Shown here: positions 44,140 through 55,322 of the stretch, one piece after another | Layout of the letters: every line of letters begins with the position of its first letter | Numbering within the stretch: the first letter of the stretch is position 1 | DNA from: Fragilaria crotonensis | Lineage: Eukaryota; Bacillariophyta; Fragilariophyceae; Fragilariales; Fragilariaceae | Assembly: GCA_022925895.1 (NCBI GenBank) | Contig: JAKSYS010000379.1 | Location: forward strand, 1-59,413 | Direction: 5' to 3' | Length of the DNA: 59,413 bases | The notes under the pieces: generated by a model | Seen by the model: only the letters and a program-made list of their open reading frames with translations | Database searches by the model: none | Told to the model about the DNA's origin: nothing | Translations under genes and position numbers: made by a program

Positions 44140-44657
44140 GAAGGTCCGGCCATACCTAGGGAATCGTGAATAAGACGAAAACACGTGATACCCTGGAGGT
44201 GAAAATCGCTTCCATTCTGAGTCTTGGTGACGCAACGTGCAGCATAGGCTGGCGCTATTATCATGTGAAAGGTGCAAAGTGCAAAATTACTGACGGTCAT
44301 TGAAAAATTGCTGACGGTCAGTAAAAATTTACTTACGGTCAGTAAAAATTTGCTGACGGTCAGTAAAAATTGCTGACGGTCAGAAAGAAATTGCTGACGG
44401 TCAGAAGAAATTACTGACGTAAGAACATACCATGTGTCCACGAAAGCTTCTTAAAGACAAATCAGATTTACTGTCTGTCAGCAATTTTTTACTGATGGTA
44501 AGCAATTTTTTACTTACGAGGAGAAAACCTTGCCGGCTCGTTTGCATCGACCAGTCGAGCTACAAATCTCGCAATATATATTATTTGGAAAATCTCTGAC
44601 GCATTCCTGACGACGGTCACAAACTTAACGGCTGAAACGTGCTTGGGCCGGACCTTC
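44140..44657. mobile_element. 518-bp element with GAAGGTCCGGCC ends
   Basis: GAAGGTCCGGCC at 44140-44151 is the exact inverse of 44646-44657. It has no coding capacity. The interior carries the CTGACGGTCAG tandem array. The terminal word recurs near 58351, 58678 and 58750, so it appears to be a small repeat family. The 12-bp ends are short, so the boundaries are tentative. Confidence 0.5.
44282..44415. repeat. Tandem array of CTGACGGTCAG palindrome
   Basis: About seven units of 18-22 bp, consensus GCTGACGGTCAGTAAAAATT. Each is centred on a CTGAC-G-GTCAG near-palindrome separated by A/T-rich spacers. The frame-preserving spacing gives a repetitive minus-strand open frame that I do not accept as a gene. 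Confidence 0.75.
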
Positions 44658-45619
44658 CTACAGTTTCTACCGGGGTCTTTGGGCTTACGGTGTAGTAGTA
44701 CTCACATAGTAGTACTCCGAGTACCGAGTACAGGTACTGGAGGACCTGGTACTTGGTACTGTTTGAGTGTTTGTGACATACTGGAGTACTCCGAGTATAT
44801 CATAGTACAATCAAGTATGATACTTGTACTCAATGATCTAAAGAACTCGGTATGCATATTAGTGCCGGTACCACTATCAGAAGACAGTGCAAGTAGACTC
44901 CGAGTACAACATCTAGGCATACACATGTACTACTATCATGTACAGTATGAACCAACCTGTAGTTGAGTACCTATTACCTAGTACATGAGTATGCATGCAT
45001 GGGATTCCTGGTACCAGTACCTGGTACTCCGAGCACAGGATGACATACGTGGTTACACAACTCACAACTCCCAGAATGTCCGATTGAAATGATGCTGGCT
45101 GCTCTGTTTTGCTTGTTGAGCAATTTGAACGCACAAGATTTGAGGTCGTGAGTCGTGAGGTCCCAAAGGCGTCGAAGTTTGATGGATGCAGACTTCTCAT
45201 GTTTTGGAATGAATCTATTCTGAATCTTCTACCTAATGCTTTGCGTGTGGCTTCTAAGGCCAACTCCTAAGTAGATGTTCAGACACATGTTTCGTTTCTA
45301 TAACATTGATCCTACCAACATTAACACGTTTTATATCCAAATGTACCAGCGTAGAATCAACGAGATACTGGCTTATCGTCGTAAAAAAATGTGCTTGTGA
45401 TCCAAATTTTTTACACATTTCTCAGCATGGCGGCATCTCACCCAATTCTTACGAGCGAAGATTCAACTGCTAAATGTCGTTAAGTAGAAAGATTCAGCAA
45501 CATTTTAAGATTCACTTCGAGATAGGCTCCTCCGAGGTCTGTGTCAACTTTACCCGGGTGTCCCTTTACTCGAAGTTGTGCACGAATCCATACGTTCTCA
45601 TATTTCTTACTCGACTAAG
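44658..45619. repeat. Intergenic with GTAC-rich tract
   Basis: 44690-45050 is dense in GTAC, AGTACTCCGAGTAC and CAGGTACTGG words and has many short palindromes. The rest leads to the start codon at 45620 and has no recognisable feature. Confidence 0.55.
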
Positions 45620-47927
45620 ATGATGATCCTTCGTACTACAGTCGCTGCGTTCGTGCTTGGCGCGGCCACCGCCCAACCTGCCGGATGGGTCTTCAGGTTT
45701 CAGAGTTGCTGGATCCTCAACCGTCTACCCAGTTGCCGTCGCATGGGGTAGGGGTTACGCTACGAAGTGCGGCAAAGCAACCACCATCGGTGAGGATGTC
45801 AGTAATTTGCCGGCCGCGGCTAACGATAATGTTGTTGTCGTTGGTGGGTCTGGCCAGGGCGCCACCAGAGTTTGCAATGGTGGTGTTGAAATTGGCACCA
45901 TGTCTCGAGAATGGAGGCTACCGAGGCAACTTCCGATGATGCCTGGAACTTCAGGTGCGTTTCCGCCGGAAACCGTTTGGTGACTCGCGTCGAGGTTGCC
46001 ATCGATGGCATTACCGTCGTTGTCAAGAGAGGAGGGCCTGGAAGTACGTGCATCGGCTTTCTCAGGGGCTTGACACCGGATCAGCTCCGTTTTATGTACT
46101 CCAGCCTCACCAGACAGCAGCTCATCCAGGGAGGATGGTCGGCAAGTTCCCTTTCCGCGGGAAAAGGAGGAGATTCCTTTGTGGAGCACTCTAGACAAAA
46201 GATGCGAGGACAAGGAGTTCAATTTATCAGGACCTGATCAGTCGAACTCAGGAACATCTGAGTTCTTCAAGGAGAAGATTTTGAAAAATACTGCTGAGTT
46301 GTTCGATAACACTGGAGCTCTTGGTTACAAGGGATTTGTGAGTGATGGAGACACATTGAGTTACGTCAGGAACAATGATGCCGCCATTGGTTTCTTCGGT
46401 TACTCATACTATTTCAGTAATGCTGGAGTTGTCCTTGCTGCACCGATTAGAAACAGACTTAACGTGTATGTGGCCCCGTCGAAGGCAACGATCCTCAGTA
46501 ATGAGTACAACCCTCTTACTCGCAGGATCTTCATGAACGTGAACAAAGCCAGCTTGGCACAGACCTTGCCTTTCTTGGAATACGGATACACCGCTGGAGA
46601 CAAACTAGTGGAAGATACTGGAAATGACGCAGTCCCAGCGGCTGACCAAATTCTCATGCTTTCCAGACTCGGAAGTGCTAGTGGGATTAAAATTGCCGAT
46701 ATTGTGTGAAACGAATGGCATTGTGAGAGTTGGAACTGGCAATGCGGCTCAACGTGCACGCTTCAACGCCTGGAGTCTACTCTACACAGCGAAGTGCCCT
46801 AAAGTGGATGTCATCCTCAGCAGCATCGCCCCCGCTGCAACTGCCAATGGACAGGCTCTATCGCGCACTTGCGCCACAGGCGTGAACTCTTTAGAGGTCG
46901 GAGCAACCAGTGCACTCGCAGACAATTCCGTTTACAAGGTGACTGATAAGGACTACGTCTTGTCTTGTCCATCACCTTCTGTCAAGAAACTCATTGAGCT
47001 GGTCGTATCCCCTGGAGTTTTCGCGTATGTGAATAATGCAGCTGCCGTCCTTCCCATCAGTCGCGGCTTCCTTCGATTCTGCCTGAGCCCTCAGGGTACT
47101 ACCCTTCTTGGCAAGCTCTCCCTCACAGCGAATACGCTTGCGGTCAACAACGATATGCTCAACAACCGCATCGTGAAACCTGGTGGATTCTGTTTTTCGG
47201 GCAGCAACACCGCCGAAGTGAAGGGCAGAGGAGAAGTCGCCATGAGAGACCTCGCGATCGGGGACATGGTCAAGGTTTCAGGAGGCAAGTTCTCGGAGAT
47301 CTATTCCTTCGGTCACTACGAGCATGATGTTGAGGCTTCTTTCCTTTCTATTGATGCCGGGCTTGAGAAGCCTCTCGTTCTCAGTGGCGACCACATGGTT
47401 TTCGTCGACAACAAAGCCGTCGCTGCGTCAACGTTAGCGGTTGGTGACAAGCTGTCCCTTGTCAGTGGGTTTGCGACGGTGAAGATGATCAAGGCTGTCA
47501 CTGACGTTGGGGTGTTCGCTCCTTCACAAAGGACGGAACCATTGTTGTCAACTCTGTTGTTGCCTCTTCTTATGTCAACCTCAAAGGCGAGGACTCGCTT
47601 CTCATCGGAGGCATCTTTGCCTTCGACCTTCACTGGCTTGCTCACCTGTCCCAAGCCCCACACCGTCTTGTGTGCGAGATCAGCTCCTCTTTCTGTGCTT
47701 CCGAGACCTACAGTAAGGGGGTCTCCGTGTGGGTTGAAACGCCGCTCGCCGTCTCGCTCTGGCTGGTCAAGCAGAACCCTGTTGTTATGACTGTTGTCTT
47801 CGTCCCAGCGTTCTCTGTTGTTTTCCTTGCCGCTGCGGTTGAAGCTCTTATCTCCAGTCCGGCACTCCTCTTGATCTTGGTTGCAACTGCATTTATCATG
47901 TCGTCCAAAACGAAGAAGTCCGCCTAA
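45620..47927 (+). CDS. Phosphate-binding-protein-like domain fused to a hedgehog-type Hint domain
   Basis: The ATG at 45620 opens a clear signal peptide (RTTVAAFVLGAATA). A periplasmic-binding-protein-like domain of the PstS type follows: AGSSTVYPVAVAW, VVVVGGSGQGATRVC, IGTMSREW, VKRGGPG, then FNLSGPDQSNSGTSEFF and VSDGDTLSYVRNNDAAIGFFGY. A second related part follows (~46690-47160). From about 47190 a Hint domain begins with the nucleophile-type Cys in GGFCFSGSNTAEVKG, continues VAMRDLAIGDMVKV and PLVLSGDHMVFV (His), and ends GVFAPFTKDGTIVVN with ASSYV and LHWLAHL, as in hedgehog C-domains. The C-terminus has one or two transmembrane helices. Frame breaks lie near 45690, 45915, 46190, 46700 and 47522 (TT lost before CACAAAG); motifs continue across all of them. 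Self-processing at the Cys would release the binding domain from its membrane anchor (inference). Confidence 0.75.
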
Positions 47928-48150
47928 AATCGGGTTTAGGTACATATTATGTGAAAGTGTTACTATGTAAAGCGTCTTGCGCTAAATCAAGTTACCAATA
48001 CGAAACGTCATTATTGCAAACTACTTCGAGCTTATTTGAATCTTGTCGTGCATTATGCTCCACACTCGGCAAATTTCCTTGTGTAGGGAAACACTCCAGA
48101 TTGATTGCGAAGCGACTGGATGGCTGTTAGCCTCGAGGGTACTCGCTGGA

Positions 48151-51100
48151 TCAGAGAGGTTTGATTGACCTCCGACTAGTAGAGTTGGGAGGCTGTCCAT
48201 CGACACCGAGCCTCCAATTGACCCGCTGGCCGTTTTCATAAAGTTCGTCCAGGAACCTGGCGAAGGAGCCGTTCGCCATAAGCTCTTTGGCTCGCTGGAA
48301 AAGCTCGTATGCTGTCATGGCGTCTTCCACACTATCATGAACTTCCTGCTGCGTGTCCCTCCCCAAAACGTAATTGGCCAAGAAGCGCAAAGAAATATAT
48401 CGATGTCGATCCTTGTGATACAGCTCAACTGTGTCGATGATCTGATGGGGTGGAACAAAGAGATTGGCAGTCAAGAAGTCGGTGGATAAACCGTGACCCA
48501 AAAATATGCATCTTCGCTCCAGTAACGATCGCAGCTTCAGATATGCTGTTCGCGCTGGTACCAAATGATGTGGACTTGTTTTGGGGTCCAAATCGCCCGG
48601 TCGAATGCCGCTGAAGCGAGTCAGACAGTCCACCACCGGCTCCTTTGGGAGCACATGGTCGTCGATCAAAACACTGTTGTACCGGCAGTCAACAACAGAA
48701 ACTCTGGCAAGTGCATGGCGAGTCTCGTTAAAGATAATCTTGTCGCCGGTGTCGCCGATTACAATTTTCTCCTCTTGAACAGAAACGAACTCGGCATCCA
48801 GAGCGACAATATCTCCTTCGCCAGGCAGGTCTGCGATGGAAGTCCTAAAGTGTCAGCAACCTAGAGAATGAACATAGGAAGCACTAAGAACTTACCACTA
48901 ATGCTCTTTATAGCATGCTTGGAGGGGTGGCCAGAAGACAAAGACTTGGATTGTATCACGTTCATGATATCTTGGCTAGTTGGTGCGACATGCATCGCGT
49001 TGACTCTAGGATTGACTCTTGCGCTCTCAGCAATTGATCGATACACCAGTATGCATGGCTCCCTGAAGCCAACATGGAACGAACGTGCGTCTTCCACAGA
49101 GGTGGGCGTGACAACATACCCATTGAACAGCACCCACTCAGGTTGGTTTGGAATCACTTTGCGACAATGTTTTAATCGTTCAATTCGACTCGCGATTACA
49201 TCATGAGTGAGATTTGATGTCAGGGTAAATTCGTGGTTTCCTTTCCCACCTTCCTGCTGCAGAAGTTTCGATAATTCCTCAACATGCTCGAGTTGCTTCG
49301 ACAATGCCCTTTCCGGTAATCAAGAGGAACGCGTGCATGGAGAACATGGTGCCCTTCCGATTTCCCTTCTTTATCAACTCTGAAGTCAGAATCGTCACGA
49401 ACGAACGACAGAACAGATTCTAGTCGATACCGCACCTTCGCATTTTTCGACGCACGATCCTTTACAAGTGGGGTCGACATTTTCGGCGCCATGGTTGACT
49501 TAGCATCAAAAGTGATCCACTTCTCCTCTAACTCTCCACAGTCTATTAGTTCTCTTACTACGACGTCATCGCCCTCGTCGAGTTCGATCTCCACTATCTC
49601 AGGGAGCCAAAGATTATGATCATGGAAACATGTGCGCCATATCGAAAGGCCTTCCCCTTCTTGTCTTCCAGCGCAAGCGCACGAAATAGAAAGTATGGCT
49701 GGTAGAGTTGTAGCAACCTTTCGTTGTACTACTGTCTCATAAGACTGTGTGGTGTTGTTCCATGCGCGAAGCTTCGTCTCTCTTCGCAAAGAATGACGGA
49801 GGATCTCACCAAATCGCAATTTCGTCTCCTTAGAGCGAACAGGAACACTGTACGACAAATCCAATGTGAGGGCTCTTGACTGAGATACGGTTGGTTTCCC
49901 ATTCCCACTGACGAACTCATTTGAGCTTATAAAGCTGATTCCATGAACAGAATCCAAAATTTTCTTCGGGCTCTTCTTTGAGCCAGCCTCCTTATCAAGG
50001 TGATGTAACAAGAATCGATAGAATGCTTCAGGTCGTTGGGCAGTAACCGCCACAGCGGGGTTGTCGTCAAGAAGCGCAAGATTTGCGGCTTCCGGCATGG
50101 AAGCGAATGCGGCAAGAAAATTGACGGGTGTAAACACACCAATTTGTGGATCCACCTCATCACCAGGGTGTATCATGGCGTTGTGTGAGATGCTTTCCAT
50201 GTAATGGTAAAGAAACCCAAGTTCAGTACTCAAAATAGGTACTTGCTCGACTGTCTTAGACGTGTACAGTCGCTTGTCAAATTGGCGCTCGAGCATCGCC
50301 GTCCTAACCTCGGGTTCAAAGTAAAGCAACACCAGCACAGCGGGGACGTGAGCATTCGGCATGGATGGCGGATAATCCCATCCTGGCCACATTCCAGTTG
50401 CATTGTGCGTACTATGCTTGAAATGCTCAGTTGTAACACGCTGTGGTCGAAGTGTCAGTCTATACCGATCAGGAACGACCGGCCGTCTACGATTGTCAAC
50501 TACACCGTCAACATGAGGCTGCAACGACGACAAGACACATATAAGCGTTATCACAAACGTTCCACATGAGCGTCCAATATACGTGCGTACTCACCAAAGC
50601 ATTTGAAACTGCGGAACTCAACTTCCCAGCTCTACCTGTCCGTCTACTATCTGGCATGTAGCATGAAGACGACAGCCTTTCCGAAAAGATAAACTTGTTC
50701 GGGTTTTCTCTTAGCGCCCATGGTTTACGTCCCTTACGAACCATAGCTGTTGTTCTGGGATGAAGCGATACATCCACCGCCGCTGTTGCAATGATTTGTC
50801 CTCGGTCGCCGTCCTTCCTTGAACCAGCGCTGAGAATTGTTTCGGCGACGGTTCGCTTAGGCGATGGTATCATCGGCTTAATTGCCATCGGACCAAAGCT
50901 CGATTCGGCACGACTTCCCACCTTGGACACAACTGGGTTCCCGCACATGATGAACGAACTAAACCCTGTCATTCCACCCAAGTGTGTGGACTGGAGAACG
51001 GTAGGACAAATCAAAACTGATGGCGAAGCTGCAATCGAGGAAGGCATCACTAAGGGAATCTTTTCCTCGGGTGGAATATCGCTTGGTGTATTTGATGGGG

Positions 51101-52590
51101 AAGTGAAATTCGCTTCTCTCGCACTCGGAAAAGCTGCTGCGTCTACCGTTAGGTTGATAGGGCCCTGGGTACGATGCTTGATGTACCCAGCGAGTTCGAA
51201 TTGGAGCACATTTCCTTGTGACGTACCCAACGCAACGTGTTGTTCCGAAAGAGTCATGCAAGTAATAGATACACCTTGATCAACTAGTGGAAAGATGAAG
51301 TTTGATTGATTTTCGGTAGTGTCTTCGAATGGTGTAAGAATTTGGAGGCCGCCATTAGGCTGGCCTGAAGCAACAAGGAATCGATTGCTCGGCTGGTCGT
51401 GCATGGCGGGGAGAAATGACACAAAACGAGGGCTGCTTTTCAACCCGGAGAAAAATGGGCAATTCCTCCTCGCCCCAAGTAACGAATATCGTAGATGAGC
51501 ACGTTGGGGTCAGGGAAGGCATAAGGTCCTAAATTTGTGGATGCGGCCCCTGACTTGGCAGTGAACCCAGTGGTTGCGACCAGCGTACCATCATGCGATG
51601 TTGCTACCGCGCATATCCCTCCAGCGTGGCTCTTAATCTTGGCTACCTCCGCCCCTCGCATTCTCCCATCCAGCAGTCGCAGAGTTCCATCAGAACAGCC
51701 AGCGACTAGTGCTCGCTTGAGCTCGTTTCTGTCTAGATCCATCACCCCCAGGTCCCCAGGAAAGGTATGGGAGGACACTATTTGAAGATCTTGATAGAGA
51801 TCTAAACAATGAATTTGTGACTTGTGTCCGCCCACAGAGACGTGAGTGGATCCAACTTCGGGATGAGGCGTGCCGCAAACCATTCCAGTGATATCGTTGT
51901 CGCTGACGCAAAGGCCGCCAATAGTGTGAACACGGACTCCGGCTGGTGACACTGAGGTCACAAAGCCGGGCGTGATGGATAATAGCTTTGTGATGCCCAT
52001 GTGAGCCCCTCGAGTTGTTGCCCGCCAGCGCCAAACGAGGGTTGGTATGCATGAGGTGGTATGACATGTTGGGGTCGTATTTGCTTCGAAGTCACCTGGC
52101 TGCGGCCATCGTAGAACGTTCTGTAGACTGATTGCAGAGTCTCTGCTTCAGCTTCTGGGTGCCCGGCACACGACGAGTAGAGGGTCCCATCCAGAGTGTT
52201 GTGGGTGACCAACATAGAGGCCTTGCGGGGACGATTCCCGAAAGGCTGCGTATGCGAAGCCACGTACATTGCGGCGCTGTGAGAATCATAAGCAATGGCA
52301 CTGACAGGCGCAGAATAAATAGCCGGTGTCAAATGAGGCAGTGGAAAGTAGTATCCGGGATCTGAAATCTGTGAAATCCCAGCAGCATCCCATCCAACAT
52401 ATTCTGCCTGACACACGGCTCCATATTGAGTTCCACCGAAGTGTTCGCCTTGAATAGCTCGAGCCTGATCATAGAATTCAGCTCCATCATAATGATTTTG
52501 GTGTTGGTAGGGAAGTGTGCCCTCATCAGCATCTGGGTAGAACAATCTTGGTGCAGCCGATGGGCCGAAGCCGTCACCAAGCTGGTTCAT
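48151..52590 (-). CDS. PAN2-like poly(A) nuclease subunit, frames broken
   Basis: PAN2 with PAN3 shortens mRNA poly(A) tails in the cytoplasm. From the ATG at 52590, an N-terminal Tyr/Pro-rich part leads to a WD40 region (HSAAMYVASHTQPFG; GGLCVSDNDITGM; LVAGCSDGTLRLLDGRM; AGGICAVATSHDGTLVATTG). After a 76-bp intron (50519-50594, donor GTGAGTACGC) comes the inactive ubiquitin-hydrolase-like domain (FLYHYMESI; FTPVNFLAAFASMPEAANLALLD). The C-terminal DEDD exonuclease has all acidic residues: VALDAEFV, GHGLSTDF and VHDSVEDAMTAY with its His, plus VDCLTRFSGIRPGDLDP. A 51-bp intron (48845-48895) precedes it, but the joined frame is off by one. Other one-base breaks lie near 49285, 51445 (a T missing before TGAAA) and 52000. 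Domain order and length fit PAN2 well. Confidence 0.87.
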
Positions 52591-53520
52591 GTTCAGGCTC
52601 AGATACTGGGGTCCTTTTGAGTGGCGTGTTCCCTGAAATCAAGATACTCGGAGTGTGATTCTACTGCAGTCTACTCTACTACTTAGCTAAGTAGGAGTAA
52701 AAAAGAGCATACTGATATGTGCATATCATATCATATGTACCTGCTACAAGGTACAAGTCCCACTAATCGAGAGAGCACTCGCAATAGTACAGTACCTGGT
52801 ACCTGGTACCTGGTACGAGTATGCAAGTTTGCATATCACGACGAGTTCGAAGTTCCAAGAAGATCCGTATGGGAGGTTTCAGCCTAACCATCCTAGCGTA
52901 CAGCTTGGTACTTGTACCGTATATCCTACTCCTTTTTAAATTTGCTTGGTGCGTGTGTGCGTGTGTGCGTGTGTGTGTGTGTGTGTCTGTTACGGAGTAT
53001 GACCACTGTGGGGTACTGTTGCACTGCTACGTGGAGTACATGTACTACAGGTCTACAGTACATAAATCGACAGTAATTTATGTTGAAACGACAGTGTCTT
53101 ACCTTACTGTAGTAATGTACTGTACGTATTCAAAGTTACTGGATGGAATAGTCATATGAATTCGTTGTTAACAGGTTGCTTCACAGATGCTACTGTAAAA
53201 CATACCGTGCGATGAACTGCAATACTGGGGCGGATGACCACAACATTGGGGGTACTGTGTACTGTACGTCATGTAGTAGCTTCCGCCGTTTGTAGTTGGT
53301 ACCAGGGTACTGCATACTGTAGAACAAAAAATGTATGCTATGCATACTGTAAATGGTGTGTTCCTACGTTCCTACGGAGTATTGACAAGTTTGGGGTTTG
53401 GGGTACTGTACTGCGCGTCCTCTATCCTGCATCCTGTGGTATGTATCATACTACTCCGATCAGTTGTGAGGAACCCACTAGTTGTACATTATATGTGAAT
53501 CTACAAGTCCAAGAGTAAAA
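52591..53520. repeat. Intergenic with GTAC-rich and (GT)n tracts
   Basis: This is the upstream region of PAN2. GTAC-rich words (GGTACCTGGTACCTGGTAC near 52795) and a GTGTGC/GT microsatellite at 52950-52990 dominate, with more GTAC-rich sequence to about 53480. No gene is supported. Confidence 0.6.
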
Positions 53521-54480
53521 TCCCGCCCAATAATTCTGCAATCCATATCTGTCGTTATGAATTATTATTTCATGATACAGTTGCTGCTCTCACAATAAGT
53601 CACCTAAGAATCTCGCATTCCTCAACTTGGAATGAACAAAGCTGCTGTCAAAGCGGTGAGCACACCTGTGACTCATAAAGGAGGCTTTCTTCAGCAGCCT
53701 TAGGAGTCATTAAATACCCAAGATGCAGAGTCATTAAATACCCAAGATGCATTACACTCAGCTTGTTTGCATTAAACCATGTACTGTACAAAAATTCCTA
53801 CTTTACTGTGTATGAGTACTGTATGGTGAAATGACAAGGATGACCCATTTAATGCAAATAGGGTATACTCCGAGTAGAGCCCTTAGGAGTTCCTGTTGGG
53901 TGTGAGTAGGAATCAGAGTAACACGAGTCAAACTGCCGGCAGAAGAGGAATTCAAGGAATTCATACCATCATTTGCAGCAGCAGCAGCAGCTTGCTGGTG
54001 CTGATGTTCAAGATGTTGGCAAGTGCATATGTATAAATCTGCACTTTTGTGAGCAGATTTACAGATTGCATCTTTATCATGCTGCTTAAAGTTGTCATAA
54101 CCTCATTTCCTTGATAATCTCATGGATTGGATGAATACTTTGGTGTGTGCCCAGCTGCACTCAGCCAATATCCTCACCAGCCAATATGGCATGAAACTGT
54201 GATTGGCATGAGATTAACCAAAACATGCCCAAGCAAGACCCTAGATAATGAAGAGCACTTTCCTTTCTCTTGGAACTTCTTTGAAATCACAACGTTCGGC
54301 CATAAGGTGCCGAAGTTAGAAATGTAAGTCTACAATGCCTGTGATTGCATCTTTTTTCTTCAAGCATGTATTGTTCTAATGATGCTCCGTCGTCACTTAG
54401 TCCTTGCCCCCCCCAGAACTTGCTTGCAGGACGAGGCCTTAAGGCTTTCCCTCCTATCCGGGAGCAATTTGTTCCTTAAT
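53521..54480. other. AT-rich region, no gene recognised
   Basis: It contains an exact direct duplication of AGTCATTAAATACCCAAGAT (53706 and 53731) and a (CAG)n run near 53975. It probably belongs to the decayed element to its right. Confidence 0.4.
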
Positions 54481-54481
54481 A

Positions 54482-55322
54482 TCAACTACTTTGATGCCAC
54501 TGTTTCTTGCAAAATCTTGAGCTTGTTTTTTCATATGCCCTCATTGTTACTGTTGAAGAACTATCTTTCAGAACCTCAAGTAGCACATTCTTGCACCTTA
54601 GAACAACTTTGGTTTTGCCTGTTGGTTGGTCATGACATTGAAAAATTCTACTACTATGTTGATGTTCAGATAGATAACATGGACCAACATCATCAACTTG
54701 AAATACCAAAGACTGAATGTTTGCATGGTGTTAATTGGACTGAGAGACCCCTCATCTGTCATGATTGTTTTATCTCTCTCTCTTGGCTGTGCTTCTCTAT
54801 AGGAACTCAACATTTGTTGAGCACTGAGTAAATGCTTGCATTGCTGGCAAGCATGTCCCCGCGTCGTGTGATCAAAAATGAATACCAAGTCATAGTTGGG
54901 GTACAGTTCTTGCAAACAATCAACAATCATGTCTTCAAATTGAAGACTCATGTGATACAGATTTCAGCCTTGATTGCTTATTCCAATAAGTAAGTATTTA
55001 TGAATGGAGATTCTGTCAGGACTAGTTTATTGAAAGTTCCCAAAATCTCCATTGTTGCATTCTTATTGGTGTATGATGCTGTGCTTGCTCACCTCTTGGA
55101 GATGATCTTTTCCAACTCATGATTCATCAACAGTCTGCCAAATCCAAATTCTCTTGATACAGCAAATACCGACAGTATGTAACCATTTTCTTCAGACTTC
55201 AGGAGTACTCGCAGTCTCTGACCTTTTGGGCCAATCCAAGTCTTAGCTCCCAACAAATACTGTACAAATATGCTTTCATCTTGCTGCCCAACAATCATGA
55301 GCGGCCTTGCTCTTGAAGACAC
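54482..55322 (-). pseudogene. Decayed DDE-transposase-like gene
   Basis: Minus-strand fragments in three frames follow one order: RPLMIVGQQDESIFVQYLLG, KTWIGPKGQ and VSREFGFGRLL (55322-55089); then KLVLTESPFI; then LQFEDMIVDCLQELYPNYDL and VFIFDHTTRGHACQ (near 54930-54840); then MVFQVDDVGPCYLS (54709) and KLKILQETVASK. I recall this order from DDE-superfamily endonuclease proteins that are abundant in diatom genomes; this was not checked. The Asp residues in QDES and FDH would be catalytic. Stops and shifts are numerous, and a GTGAGC after SKR may be an old intron donor. The surrounding DNA is clearly more AT-rich than the host genes, as expected of an old mobile element. Confidence 0.6.

Noticed and set aside
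44118-44441. Minus-strand open frame with a repeated LLTVSKF-like peptide
   Set aside because: It is a by-product of the CTGACGGTCAG tandem array. There is no start context and no domain.
48868-49206. Plus-strand open frame opposite PAN2
   Set aside because: The minus strand carries PAN2 text with flanking conserved domains. The plus frame has only chance hydrophobic stretches.
645-52590. Programmed ribosomal frameshifting as the cause of the many frame breaks
   Set aside because: The breaks occur in unrelated genes, in both directions, without a shared slippery sequence or downstream structure.
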